A stretch of 64,000 nucleotides of DNA from Aplidium turbinatum (GCA_918807975.1 OU964932.1:868001-932000), one strand, 5' to 3'. Numbered from the stretch's first letter, positions 12,420 through 22,842 are shown. Notes: generated by a model from the letters alone, not told the origin. Program-made: numbers and translations.

Positions 12420-12783
12420 TGTTGTAAATTACAACTAACCATTCGTATTTTGCCTCGTGCCTAATCATTTCTATTGCTTCTCCTTGCGGTACTATGACAT
12501 AGGTAATTGCTCGTTTAAACAATCAAATACCTGTCGCGACATTTTACTTGTGTTCTAGAAGCGTAGCTTGCTTCATACGGCAGATTGTTTAGTAGTGAAG
12601 ACATTTCAGTTGCATGTAATCTTTAGTTTGTAAGCTGTAGTGTATAATCTCTTTATTTAAGTTAATACCTGCTACCTTATTATGTTGATGTTAAACGCTA
12701 TGTTTATGTTCAGCTATATCGTGTGTTTTGTTTATTAAACCTTAATTTGAGGATTTGTGATGAATGAGTATGGATTCATAACA
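12420..12783 (+). repeat. 5' LTR of the Gypsy-type fossil
   Basis: 364 bp, TG...CA ends, about 99 percent identical by eye to 13810-14173. Confidence 0.9.
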
Positions 12784-12899
12784 ATTTAATAAACAAAACA
12801 CACGATATAGCTGAATATAAACATAGGCACGAGGCAAAATACGAATGACGCACTATGATGTGTTATGACGTAGGACCTAGGTAATTGCTATAGCTGAAC

Positions 12900-13640
12900 A
12901 TGACTGTAATCGACGTGTATTCGAGGTTTCCATTTGCGTTTCCTTGTGCAAATATGAATGCCGGAACTGTTATTTCATGTTTATTGCAATTGTTTTCTTT
13001 GTTTGGCCTTTGCTCATATATTCATTCTGACAGAGGGCCTGCATTTATGTCAAACGAATTTATATCATTTGCGCGCAGCAAAGGAATAGCTCTCAGCAAA
13101 ACTTCAATATACAACCCTCGATGTAATAATGGTCAATGTGAAAAATATAATAATATTATTTGGACCGCAGTGCAACTTACATTAAGAACGCGCAATTTGC
13201 CCATTTCAAAATGGGAAAGTGTTTTGCCTGACGTATTACATTCCGCACGTTCACTGCTCTGTACTGCGATCAAAATATCTCCCCACGAGCGTTTTATGAA
13301 GTTTAGTCGGCGTTCCATGCTGGGATCATCAAGTCCCACTTGGCTCAGTACTCCTGGTCCTGTTCTATTGAAGCGCCACGTTCGCACGAGCAAATATGAA
13401 CCTGCTGTAGATGAAGTAGAATTAATTCATGCTACTACAACGTATGCTTTTTTGAGATTACCGAATGGTCGCCAGACTGCTGTATCATTGCGTGATGTTG
13501 CTCCTGTGGGAGAAGAAATGCTTTCGAAAATAGCGCAACTGATTCTGACACTTCTGTTTTCATTAATCATCAATCGTACAATGATGAAACCGTTACAAGC
13601 AATTCAGCCGTTGATAAAATGCATCACAGCAACGTGAGAG
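12900..13640 (+). pseudogene. integrase-like region of the Gypsy-type fossil
   Basis: The reading frame resembles the core and C-terminal part of Ty3/Gypsy integrase, including VIDVYSRFPFAFP, IHSDRGPAFMS and NPRCNNGQCEKYN. This would insert cDNA copies of the element into the genome. Treated as part of a fossil; no other retroelement protein is recognisable between the LTRs. Confidence 0.75.
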
Positions 13641-13809
13641 GTGCTGAACCAAACACCGAAGTTGATCGTCATTCTGAAGCCAATGAAGAGCCTAACACAA
13701 GAGAAGAATCAATGCTGAGGCGTTCTTCCCGCATAAGGCGCCCTCCTGATCGTTTGATGTATGAATGATACAAATACCCGTTTGAACTCGATTTCTTGGC
13801 AGGGGAGAA

Positions 13810-14173
13810 TGTTGTAGATTACAACTAACCATTCGTATTTTGCCTCGTGCCTAATCATTTCTATTGCTTCTTCTTGCGGTACTATGACATAGGTAATTGC
13901 TCGTTTAAACAATCAAATACCTGTCGCGACATTTTACTTGTGTTCTAGAAGCGTAGCTTGCTTCATACAGCAGATTGTTTAGTAGTGAAGACATTTCAGT
14001 TGCATGTAATCTTTAGTTTGTAAGCTGTAGTGTATAATCTCTTTATTTAAGTTAATACCTGCTACCTTATTATGTTGATGTTAACCGCTATGTTTATGTT
14101 CAGCTATATCGTGTGTTTTGTTTATTAAACCTTAATTTGAGGATTTGTGATGAATGAGTATGGATTCATAACA
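13810..14173 (+). repeat. 3' LTR of the Gypsy-type fossil
   Basis: Partner of the LTR at 12420-12783, followed directly by the CTCCT duplication and the resumed LINE sequence. Confidence 0.9.
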
Positions 14174-15480
14174 CTCCTCAACCAGATTATCCTAAACTTG
14201 CACTTCCAAAAGTCTCAGCGCTTGAAATCTCGATGCCCGTTTTCCCGACATGCTGCAGCTATCTGTAAATCCAACTTCCACATTTCTGAAGTTTGGAACA
14301 GTGAATGGAGAGAAGTTGCAAGACCAACCCAATTCACAGTCCTTCCCAATACCAACACTCAACCCGGAGTAGAACTACCTCGGAAGGAATGGGTGAAGTT
14401 CAATCGCCTGCGGACTGGAGTGGGCTGTTTCAACAGCAACATGTTCCAATGGGGCCTCGCCGATTCACCATCTTGTGCGTGAGGCTCAGATTCTCAGACT
14501 GCACACCACATTATCCCGTACACTTATCTGTCCTGAGATCGATATACGCAACCTCGTATGCGCTCACAACGCTCGACCTCACAACGCTCGATGAACACAC
14601 AATCCATTGGCTGCTGCGCCTGGATGTTACAATTTGATCTGTGGCGGCCTCGAACGCCAGAAGAAGTAACCTCACTTAAACCTGGATTCCAAGGCTGACC
14701 GAAAAACTATCCCACTTGGATCCCAAGGAGCTAAGCACAGATCAGCAATATTTACTTGAAATTTGCAATAGTATCAGCACTGGTGAATGTAACATTGATC
14801 TGGCGATACGAAACTCAGGATGCTTGAATCATTCACAATGGCTGACCACAGCTAATAGAACCTTTAGATTATATGTCAGCGATAACAATTTGTCTGAGAA
14901 ACTGCAAGCATTGGTTATGTTCATTATCCATGTGTTATGCTCCAATGTGGTTCGCAATAAAATCACACTCATCTTTCAAAGATGAAGCTAGACACATTCA
15001 CCAAATGCTAACCAGATCACGCTATCTTAGTCAGGAGCACAATAAAATTATCGACCCAGCTATACAGTATACACTGCAACTCATACTTTGCTCATCCGGA
15101 AAATATAATTTTGATAACTGACCATCGACCACACATTCGAGAACTAGGCCTGCGTAGAGTGATGAAAGCTAAAGCTGAAGCCCCCAGCAAAAAAATGCAA
15201 AAATTCAAATTTCACGCAAAGCTTAATTTTGATGCAGTGGAATACTTCGAACTGATTAACTGCACTGATCTTCCTATCACGAAGCGTCCTATAATTAAAA
15301 CAATGAGCTCCGGCAATTCATCATGACAGATGTGACTCCCACTGCATTTTTTCCAAAATTTCCATGTCACATGCAGGCTGTTGAAAGGCTCGATAAACGT
15401 TGGTTACCGACGCATCTAAAGCAGTTTGTGGACCGAAATATCGAGACAGCTTCATTCGTGCCTCAATTCTTTCTCGTCAG

Positions 15481-16185
15481 TTAATGCCAACATCTGAGTC
15501 TAAACGTGACTTTATTCACTTTAATTTGTAACTGTTTATTATATTGCTTGCAGTCTTTGTATGCATGAGTGCATAAATTAATAGGAACTAACTTTGCGAG
15601 TGGGCCACCTGTCAATCCTGTCATATAAGGTTTAAGCGTGTGAGTCTATACTTGACCATTTGATGATGCATGTTAATAGACGTTTACCTGTTGGAATCAC
15701 AGGTGGTCCATCCGCCAAGTCACTTTAAAATTAATATGCTGAGAGAGGGTGAAGTAAAAACTCTTAAAGTGTCCCTGACAGGTTGGATCCAAGTGTAGTG
15801 ACTTTTTTAAGCATTTGCGAGCACAGGATTATGCTTAGCGAACTTTTTAAACTTAATCTCGAAGCTCGACTGGTTAGGGCGAAATATATATCATACGACT
15901 GCTTCGCAGCGCCACAACGGGTGAAACTTCATATTTCACTGCTCTGGGACGACTTTGGTGGTACTGGTGTTACGTCATACTGGGTGAGCATCATTAGCGA
16001 CAGATGAAACAAATGTTTCCTAGATGTAATTGGTGGATCACAGAAAGTGATACTGAAAAAATATGTTACCAACCACATCCACAGCTGTACATTCACTGCT
16101 AGTTTGACTTTTTGGCCAATCATATCTTCAAGTGTTATCTAAAGCATGACATCCCGTGGTTGCAAAAAAGAGTGAAAAACATATA
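15481..16185. other. no gene recognised
   Basis: A short frame at 15783-16007 has no recognisable domain. No terminal repeats of the T2 type were found that would close the copy ending at 15480. Confidence 0.4.
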
Positions 16186-16189
16186 CATA

Positions 16190-18392
16190 TATGGTAAAAT
16201 GTCACATGGAGGTATATATTAGGTAGTATTCCAGTTTTAATCCGGTGATGTCCCCGTTACCGAGGGTGGCCGGATTCACCTCCAAATGCAGCAATCGCCT
16301 TCACACCCTGCCTCCACATCGATCTGTCTGACGCGTCCTCTCTTGTTAAGCCCACCTTGCTGCTTTCTTCCTCAACTTGCCTTTTCCACGTTTTCTTGGG
16401 TCTTCCTTGTTTTCTACGACCCTCCACTCGCAACTCATGCTCTTGTCATAACATCATCTTCATCCCTTCTCAAAACATGCCCATACCACCTTACTCCATT
16501 CGCTTTCGCCAACTTATCAACATTTTTATTCAACCCAAGCAAGTTCATAAGTTCTTCAGTATTCCTTTTGTCCATCAGCTTCACACCACACATTGCTCTC
16601 ACCATCGCTCTCTCAGTTCTTCTTAAAATCGCCAATTCGTTTTCCCGTAAGCGCCATGTCTCACTTCCGTACAGCATTGCAGATCTCACACAACTACAGT
16701 AGTATAAATTCTTCCTCTCATTTTCAATGGAAATCTTCTACCACATAAAAACTCTCGACACTCTCTGAATTTCACCCAACCAAACCTTACTCTTGCGGTC
16801 ACTGCCGCTCCATAACCACCACTTGCATTCAATCTATCTCCTAGATAGCAAAAGGCATTCACGGATTCAACTTCGTCATTCAGCTTTTCAACTGGACCAA
16901 CCATTCCTTCTTCAACCTTCTTGCATCTTTCACATTCAAAACCATCTCCGGATCTGCATGTCACTCTCTTCATCTTTGCACATCTCCCATGCACCCACTT
17001 CCTGCATTTTGTACACTTTACAGAATTTGCCATCACTCTTCTTCCACATACACCACATGGGTCAATTTTGCTCATTGTGATTTCCCCTTACGTTCCACTT
17101 ATTACGACCTTCGTTATTTTGATGTTCACATGCAATGCATACCTTTACATTGAAGTGACTCCTTTCACATCTCAAATTTCTCTCTCAGGTCTTCCATTGT
17201 GTCACTCAACAAAACCAAATCATCTGCGTATAGTATCTCCATCAATGAATCGTCTCGTACACATTCGGTAATCACATCAATTACGATGGCAAAAATTAGA
17301 GGAGAGAGGACAAAACCCTGGTGTTCACCCACCTTCACCAAAAACTCGTCTGAGAGGACAGATCCAACTCGAACTCTTGTCCTTGCACCGTCATACAGAC
17401 TCATTGTTGCTTGCACAAGTGCCTCTGGTACATCTTTCTTTCTCATTGCCCATTCCATCACTCTTCTTGGAACTCTATCAAACGCCTTTTCCATGTCCAC
17501 AAAGCACATGTACATTGTACAAGTTCTTTCCCTTGTCCCGATATTCCTCTTGCTACCTTCTCAAAATAAAAATAGCATTTGTCGTTCCCTTCCCAGGCAT
17601 AAATCCACACTGCATTTCGTCCAGCTTTACTACAGATCTTATTCTATTCTCCAACACCCTTTCCTCTACCTTCATTGCATGCTCCAACAGTTTCATTCCC
17701 CTATATGACCCACAATCGAATACATCACCCTTCCCCTTGAAGATGGATATCACCACGCTCGTCTTTCATTCATTTGCCATTCCTTTTCCATCCAACACAC
17801 GTTGGCTGATTTCCTGCATTGCTTTCAATCCTGTCTCTCCACTCGCGCGTATCATTTCCACAGTGACTTCTGATAGTCCAGGACTCCAGGAGCCTTCCCC
17901 GATTTCATTTTCTTCATTGCTTGCGTCACCTCCTCTCGAGTTACTCTCTTTAATGGACCTGCTACCACGTCGGCTTCCATATTTTGATCCCAATTGTTTT
18001 CCTCGTTCATTATCACCTCCATATGTTCTTTCTAAATTCTTCCACGATCTTTCTCACTGAAACCAAGTTTTCCATCCCTTTCTTTAATACATCATCCACC
18101 ATCCACATCTTTCCCATCCCGCTTCAGAACCTTCATAAACTTATATACTTCGTTGGGACTGTTTTTTAATTTGGTCAAATCCTGCTCAGCTTCTTGCTTC
18201 ATAACTTTTGCAACTACTCTCTTTGCCCGATTTTTCAATTGCTTGTACTTGAGCATAGTTTCTTCTGATCTATTTCTGCACCAATCCTTGTATGCGACTT
18301 TTTTCTCCCCAATTACTTCCCTCACCTCTTCATTCCACCACCACGTATCTCCTCGATCCATCCTGCCTTTTGTTTTCCCATAAACTTCATAT
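16190..18392 (-). mobile_element. LINE with PHD-like finger, 3' half
   Basis: The 3' end of the element lies near 16190-16230, where the reverse strand reads a GATTAAAACTGGAATACTACC stretch followed by CCTCCATGTGACATTTTACC. The 5' side is cut at 18392, where a TAGGGTGG terminus begins; the endonuclease half is missing. The matching 5' half of the same family is at 61880-64000 on the plus strand. The two overlap from about VIGEKKVAYKDW to YADD, so the family can be read end to end from the two. Confidence 0.78.
16290..18361 (-). pseudogene. LINE reverse transcriptase with embedded PHD-like zinc finger
   Basis: Minus-strand pieces in order: WWWNEEVREVIGEKKVAYKD (18350-18290), the connection region to SPGLSEVTVEMIRAS (about 17880), ENRIRSVVKLDEMQCGFMPG (about 17620), then MCFVDMEKAFDRVPRRVMEW (17509), LSPLIFAIVIDVITE and YADDLVLLSD (about 17220). 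After the palm comes a finger, CGVCGRRV...CTKCRKWVHGRCA...CERCKK (about 17057-16935), of C4HC3 pattern. The C-terminal YLGDRLNASGG, AMLYGSETWRL and VRWYGHVLRRDEDDV (16860-16450) follow. The highly similar family is, as I recall, abundant in corals and other invertebrates. Several stops and frame changes make this copy inactive. Confidence 0.8.
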
Positions 18393-18461
18393 TAGGGTGG
18401 AGTGAATTTTTTTTTGATTTTCAAAAAAGAGGGTGTCTAAAAAGCTGGCTTAGCACCTGGA
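18393..18461 (+). repeat. single TAGGGTGG-type transposon terminus
   Basis: TAGGGTGGAGTGAATT begins at 18393 inside the LINE above. It is followed by a TCTAAAAAGCTGGCTTAGC stretch similar to the corresponding part of the 5508 repeat. No opposite end with the expected CTTCATAT duplication was found; the neighbouring LINE at 18462 may have replaced or separated it. Confidence 0.55.
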
Positions 18462-18751
18462 TGGTCATTTTATTTTTGTTTGGATGCGAAACGCCGAAAC
18501 ACACATAAAACAAAAACTGACAGTGTGCATCCAATGAGAGAGTGCGAAAGACCGTAGCCCTGAAGGCGTAGGAGGTCGTCGAGTCTGCACTCTCTCATTC
18601 AAATAGTTACACAAAAGAAAGTATTGCGTTGATAATATTGTTGCAAATTGACACAAAAAAGAAGAAGGAAGGAAGAACAGAAAAAACAAAACAAATACAG
18701 ATACTACAAACAATAATAACAATTAACATAGTCAGGTAGTGGATGTCGTTT

Positions 18752-21715
18752 TTATAGCTCTTGATTATTGAAGAAGTGTATTTTGCACATTTTACTGAAA
18801 TATTTGAAGCCTTTGTTCATGTTTTTTTTCATATTTTGAGGTAAATTGTCCCATACCTTGATTCCCATGCATTTTAAACTTTTTTGAAATAATTGGATAT
18901 TTGCCAGTTTAGTATAAAGTGAATTGGAACTTGAACGTCGGGTGTTATACGAATGAATAGATGATACATGTGTAAAGAAAGTTTTGAAGTTTTCCGGTAG
19001 TTTATTATTATAAAATTTGTACATAAATTTGCTTATTTCTAGTTTATAAGTAGAATTAACAGTTAGTATTTTATTTTCTTGATAGAGTGGCAGTAATTTA
19101 GTTTTCATTTCAAATGCTCCTGTAACGATTTTAATTATCTTATTTTGTCTAACCTGAATTCTATTCAAGTATTTTGTGGGTGCGCATCCCCAGTTGATAA
19201 TTCCATATTGTAGGTGCGAGTGTACAATGCTATAATAAATATTGATTAGAACTTTTCTAGTAGTGAATTTTCTAAGTTTGCTGAGTACGCCTGAAGAAGA
19301 GGATAGTTTTTTGGAGAGGCTATCAATGTGTTTATTCCAGTTGAGTTTGTTATCTATTGTGATTCCTAAGTAGCGCGTGTGGTCAACTTCTTTAATTATT
19401 GTATCATTTAATTTTATTTGCATATCGGAGAGTGTAGTCTTTTTATTGTTAAAGAGTATGTAGTTAGTTTTACTCAAGTTGAGTGTCAACTGATTGTTAT
19501 CAAGCCAAGTGTAGAGTTTACATAATTCTTTATTCATTATCGGTTGGAGGTTGCTGGTAGTTTTTTGAGCCAAATAGAGAACTGTGTCATCAGCATAGAG
19601 TAGAGTTTTCAAATTAGTTGCATCGGGAAGATCGTTTATGTAAACTGAAAACAAAAAGGGGCCAAGTACACTGCCCTGAGGAACTCCAATAGTAATATTT
19701 GAGCGAGAAGAGTTGATTTCCCCGCCATGTACATATTGCTGCCTATTGGTTAGATAGGAATGAATAAGGTTTTTAACGTTTCCCCTTACGCCATAATGAT
19801 TCAACTTGTCGATTAAGATTTCGTGATTAACTGTATCAAATGCTTTTTTGAGATCTATAAATACTGAGCACACAATGTGATTGTTGTTTAGTTCATTTAT
19901 GATATCTTCATGGAAGTGAGTAATTGCTAAATTGGTTGAGTAGTTTTTGCGAAATCCAAATTGCAAAGGGGAGAAGAGTTTATATTTGTCCCAGAAATTA
20001 GCCAAGCGTTTGTGAATGATTGTCTCAAATATTTTGTTGAAAGGCGATAAAATCGATATCGGTCTGTAATTCTGAGGTTCCTGCTTGGAGCCTGATTTAT
20101 AGATAGGTATGACTTTGGCTATTTTCAAAGCTTCAGGATAGTGTCCACTAATCATACAGTTATTAAAGACTCGGGTAAGATAAGGAGCTATTAAGAACTT
20201 GGAGCTCTTTATAATGGTCAAGGGAATGTCGTCGTATCCTGGGGACTTGTTATGCTTGAGGTCATCAATTATATTTATTACTTCGTTATTATCTGTTGGT
20301 TGCAGGCTGACGGAAGTAACAGGGCTAGACCGTCCATTTTTTAAAGTATTTCTGTAATTTGTGCTTATTTGTTTACCTTTGGCTAGTTTATGACCAATAT
20401 TCACAAAATAGTTATTCATTTCCTCGCAGATTTCTTCTGGTTTTTCTGTAGTTGTGTGATTGTTAAGCGAGATTTTGGATGGTAATTCATTAGTTTTGTT
20501 TTGTTTACGTATTATCTTGTTGATAGTCTTCCAAGTATCTGAGGAACTTCTACCTAATTTGAATATTTCTTTGTAATAAGCCTTTTTCGCTTTGGTTTTT
20601 ATGCGAGTTAGTTTGTTACGAAATTGCTTATATTCATTGTGTATTGTGGGATCCTTATTTTTGAGAAATTTTCGAAAAAGTTTATTTTGTTTTTTGATAA
20701 GCTTCAAGATACGATTAGAAATCCAAGGTTTACCTGATGAGGAATGTTGTTTACGTGTTTGTTTAACTTTAGGAAAATGTAGGTTTGTTAAGAAGATCAT
20801 TTTAGCAATAAGCCATTCAATACTATTACTGCTTATTGCGGTTGAAGTTTGCAGGTTAGAGTCAAGATCAGCTAGATATTTTTCAAGCCTTTGTGCGGTG
20901 ATTTTTCTAATCAATGGCCTCGACTGCTCTTTATGTGATGCCGTAAAGTTTGTTTTGACCATAATGGGCAAGTGATCCGATACGTCACTTGAAATTACAA
21001 AGGGTTTCATTTTATGGGCGTGTAAACAGTTGGTGTAAATGTGATCAATAATTGTGCTAGTAGTTGTAGTTATTCTAGTTGGTATGTTTATTAGTTGTAA
21101 CGCACCCGCAGCGGTAACTTCATCAAAGTAAAATTTTAATTTATTGTTTTCTTTATACTTTCCAAAGTCGATGTTGAAATCACCTAGGATCAGATACTTC
21201 TGTTTAGGTTTGAATGATTTAATCAAATTAATAAAGCTTTCCTGAAAGGAGCCTATGTCGCTAGAAGGATGGCGGTAAATCGATCCGACGATAAGAAACT
21301 CATTGTTAGGCAACGAGATTTCAGCCCAGATGTCTTCGCAGTTTTTTAAATTAAGTCGGAGAGTGTCTAAGTTATTGAAAGTTAATTTATTTGATAAGTA
21401 GATACCAGCTCCTCCTGCTTTTGTGCTGGAATTCACGTTAATTAATTCGTACCCAGGAAGCCGAACGAGACTTTCAGTGTTGGTCGTTAGTCGTGTTTCA
21501 GTCAAACAGAGTATATCTATTGGTTTTAAAATGTCAGAAAGGAGTTGATCTAGTTTTTCTATGTTTTTATTTAGACTCACTATGTTAACATGACAAACAG
21601 TTAGATCTGACGTCGTGTTAGTAAGTAATTCTTTTATGACACTGGTGGTTGTGTGTTTTTCACATACATTTCGATAGTTACTACTAAAGTCTTCATCTAT
21701 TAATTCCATAAGCAT
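18752..21715 (-). CDS. LINE ORF2: endonuclease-reverse transcriptase, 987 residues
   Basis: Makes and inserts DNA copies of LINE RNA by nicking the target and reverse-transcribing at the nick. The apurinic-type endonuclease occupies roughly residues 38-255, with CLTETRL (70-76), GDFNID (178-183) and the SDHLPI box (246-251). The reverse transcriptase spans about 480-760, with NYRPISIL, FIDLKKAFDTVNH (catalytic Asp near 621), GVPQGSVLGPFLFSVYINDLP and YADDTVLY (YADD 707-710). A thumb/C-terminal region ends with HSYNTRR and WDNLPQN. All catalytic boxes are intact. The start at 21715 is the first ATG of the frame. Clade is CR1/L2/Daphne-like; no RNase H domain is seen. Confidence 0.92.
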   Translation of the reverse strand: MLMELIDEDFSSNYRNVCEKHTTTSVIKELLTNTTSDLTVCHVNIVSLNKNIEKLDQLLSDILKPIDILCLTETRLTTNTESLVRLPGYELINVNSSTKAGGAGIYLSNKLTFNNLDTLRLNLKNCEDIWAEISLPNNEFLIVGSIYRHPSSDIGSFQESFINLIKSFKPKQKYLILGDFNIDFGKYKENNKLKFYFDEVTAAGALQLINIPTRITTTTSTIIDHIYTNCLHAHKMKPFVISSDVSDHLPIMVKTNFTASHKEQSRPLIRKITAQRLEKYLADLDSNLQTSTAISSNSIEWLIAKMIFLTNLHFPKVKQTRKQHSSSGKPWISNRILKLIKKQNKLFRKFLKNKDPTIHNEYKQFRNKLTRIKTKAKKAYYKEIFKLGRSSSDTWKTINKIIRKQNKTNELPSKISLNNHTTTEKPEEICEEMNNYFVNIGHKLAKGKQISTNYRNTLKNGRSSPVTSVSLQPTDNNEVINIIDDLKHNKSPGYDDIPLTIIKSSKFLIAPYLTRVFNNCMISGHYPEALKIAKVIPIYKSGSKQEPQNYRPISILSPFNKIFETIIHKRLANFWDKYKLFSPLQFGFRKNYSTNLAITHFHEDIINELNNNHIVCSVFIDLKKAFDTVNHEILIDKLNHYGVRGNVKNLIHSYLTNRQQYVHGGEINSSRSNITIGVPQGSVLGPFLFSVYINDLPDATNLKTLLYADDTVLYLAQKTTSNLQPIMNKELCKLYTWLDNNQLTLNLSKTNYILFNNKKTTLSDMQIKLNDTIIKEVDHTRYLGITIDNKLNWNKHIDSLSKKLSSSSGVLSKLRKFTTRKVLINIYYSIVHSHLQYGIINWGCAPTKYLNRIQVRQNKIIKIVTGAFEMKTKLLPLYQENKILTVNSTYKLEISKFMYKFYNNKLPENFKTFFTHVSSIHSYNTRRSSSNSLYTKLANIQLFQKSLKCMGIKVWDNLPQNMKKNMNKGFKYFSKMCKIHFFNNQEL

Positions 21716-21801
21716 ACCGTTGTGGTATTTCCAAAACAGTTAAAAACTGGTAAAAGTAATAAGTAAAGAAAAGACAAGAGGAATAACAAATACACCCACC
21801 A

Positions 21802-22620
21802 TTACAGCTTTTTTAGATCGTCTTCTTTGTTAATTATAATTGAATCGAAACCATCACTCTTTCTCACATATATCCGTCCATTTGTAGTCCAAACATATCG
21901 GTATTCTTTGCTTTTTGCTTTTTGTTTGCAGAGCCAGAAAAGCCTCTTTCGTTGCTGTGTTAAATTTTCGTTGATATACAGTTCTCTCATTCCTTCTATT
22001 GGGAATACTTGGTCTCGAGCAGCTTTGCGATTTTTATAGATGCGGTTGCGCACGTTGCGATTGCTGAAGCGCACAATGACCGCAGGTGGTTTCGCATCAT
22101 CCTTCTGTTGTAGTCGATGTGCTGCTATAATTTCATCTTCTTTTACTTCAACATCGAGTTTGCTGGCCAGTTGAACAACGATATTGCAAATGTCTTCATT
22201 TTTCTTCACTGGTATTCCGACAAACTCAAGATTTTGTCGTCTTTCATATTGTTCTAGATTATCTAATTTGATACATTCTTCGTTTGTTTTGGTTTCTAAT
22301 TTCTTTGCACTAGTATTTAGTTTTTCAATTTCTGTTTCCTGTACCTTGTTTGATTTAACCACGGTCTCGTATTGTTTCTTCATCTCTTCATATTTGTTGC
22401 ATATAAAGTTTTGGCTGTCTTTTAGCTGCTCAATTTCAGTTTTAAGTGGTAAAATCTCTTCTTCGTGCTTTTTTACTAGTCTTTCCATTGCTTTGTTTAT
22501 CAATTCTTCAATTCTAGGCATGCATTTTTCAACCATTTTATCCAAACTGTCTTGATTAGAGCTGTCCGAATTGCCCTCTCTTACAGAAGTACCAGACTTT
22601 CTTGATTTTTCACTTGGCAT
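21802..22620 (-). CDS. LINE ORF1: coiled-coil RNA-binding protein, about 272 residues
   Basis: ORF1 products coat LINE RNA and help deliver it to the target. A heptad-rich segment (ERLVKKHEEEILPLKTEIEQ onward through KKLETKTNEE) predicts a long coiled coil. It is followed by YERRQNLEFVGIP, typical of the RNA-recognition fold of L1-like ORF1 proteins, and a basic C-terminal domain with NRNVRNRIYKNRK and ELYINENLTQQRKRLFW. The frame opens at 22668 but the ATG at 22620 (MPSEKSRKSG) is the more natural start, because the 16 residues before it are hydrophobic and unlike the family. It is followed after 86 bp by ORF2 on the same strand. Confidence 0.85.
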   Translation of the reverse strand: MPSEKSRKSGTSVREGNSDSSNQDSLDKMVEKCMPRIEELINKAMERLVKKHEEEILPLKTEIEQLKDSQNFICNKYEEMKKQYETVVKSNKVQETEIEKLNTSAKKLETKTNEECIKLDNLEQYERRQNLEFVGIPVKKNEDICNIVVQLASKLDVEVKEDEIIAAHRLQQKDDAKPPAVIVRFSNRNVRNRIYKNRKAARDQVFPIEGMRELYINENLTQQRKRLFWLCKQKAKSKEYRYVWTTNGRIYVRKSDGFDSIIINKEDDLKKL

Positions 22621-22690
22621 TACGCCCGAAGCCAGAGAGCAGAGAGAAGAGAGAGAAAAAAAAAACACGTCCGTTCAGCAGAACGACAAT

Positions 22691-22842
22691 TTCAGAATTC
22701 CTAAAAATACATTTCAAACAATTTTTGGTTAGTTGCACGCAAAACTCAGCCGGCTACCTCCCTATTTGGGGTCGAGGAGTGTCAAAATCCCAAAAATTGT
22801 CATAACTTTTGAACAACGCATGATAGAGAGATGATTTTCACC
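22691..22842. other. LINE 5' flank
   Basis: Short unassigned DNA between the LINE 5' end and the inverted-repeat arm. The phrase CAAAATCCCAAAAATTGTCA may belong to the repeat element. Confidence 0.3.

Larger units (their letters stand above)
12420..14173 (+). mobile_element. Gypsy-type LTR element (fossil), broken, young
   Basis: Two direct LTRs of 364 bp (12420-12783 and 13810-14173) start TGTTGTA and end CATAACA. They are flanked by the 5-bp duplication CTCCT (12415-12419 and 14174-14178), and they differ at only about four positions, so the insertion is recent. The interior of about 1.0 kb retains only an integrase-like region; the element is far from whole. It lies inside the LINE and is the youngest layer of this nest. 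Confidence 0.9.
9847..14640 (+). pseudogene. LINE endonuclease/reverse transcriptase, frameshifted
   Basis: Read in order: ILELNVEGLTKAKCDML (near 9964), LLLQETHTTDV (10047), VYKPPNTR and YAGDFNSHSTTWGY (10258-10365), WNFRKAY (10630), IPRGFRRQFIPSWDEECN (10780), YRPVSLL (11410), QAGFRHGRCTTHQAVKL (11517), VILVDLTAAYDTVWHQ (11610), NGVPQGSCLSPLLFNIYIS (11785) and YADDLALLHSD (11876). After the LTR element the C-terminal part continues with LKSRCPFSRHAA and LPRKEWVKFNRLRTGVG (14170-14450). These are the apurinic-type endonuclease and the fingers/palm of a non-LTR reverse transcriptase with its YADD catalytic box. At least five frame changes (near 10000, 10200, 10740, 11460 and 11760) inactivate it. 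Confidence 0.8.
9788..14668 (+). mobile_element. LINE (I/Nimb/Jockey-like group), interrupted by an LTR element
   Basis: Flanked by the 9-bp duplication ACCTCACTT (9779-9787 and 14669-14677). It carries endonuclease, reverse transcriptase and a C-terminal region in order, and is split at 12415-14178 by a Gypsy-type element. Without that insert it is about 3.1 kb. It has a short 5' leader with GGTAAAAGGATAAACCCTCG near 9898. No obvious poly-A tail remains. The protein is of a type that recurs in many aquatic invertebrates and ticks; its clade is uncertain. Confidence 0.8.
9530..15480 (+). pseudogene. T2-family transposase, copy 2, split by a LINE
   Basis: The left part, 9530-9787, encodes GCWDGCDVINVNTG, then RRLEESFNQPLKWLVC, LLHANELPLYRLFEAL and FSGSIGKWLVTCAQQSVTSL. 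The right part, 14678-15480, encodes LSTDQQYLLEICNSI, SQWLTTANRTFRLYVSD, RPHIRELGLRRVMKA and KFPCHMQAVERLDK. The LINE at 9788-14668 sits between them, flanked by the 9-bp duplication ACCTCACTT. Closing the gap gives an uninterrupted ...SVTSLKPGFQ. The NTG, C..H..E and (R/Q)W blocks align in order with those of family T1. The right part has several frame changes and the usual RW is QW here, so the copy is dead. No terminal repeats were found for it. Confidence 0.75.
18462..22690 (-). mobile_element. two-ORF LINE with both frames open
   Basis: A minus-strand element with an ORF1 (22620-21802), an 86-bp gap and an ORF2 (21715-18752), then a 3' untranslated part of about 290 bp ending in a CAAAAATAAAATGACC tail. 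Neither frame is interrupted. A clear target duplication could not be identified. The element is probably young and may be or recently was able to move. Confidence 0.8.

Noticed and set aside
16286-18383. Long plus-strand frames, some over 200 residues
   Set aside because: They lie opposite the PHD-finger LINE and are shadow frames of its minus-strand code.
18385-18400. Search for the partner end of the TAGGGTGGAG terminus at 18393
   Set aside because: No CCACCCTA followed by CTTCATAT was found downstream; left as a single terminus.
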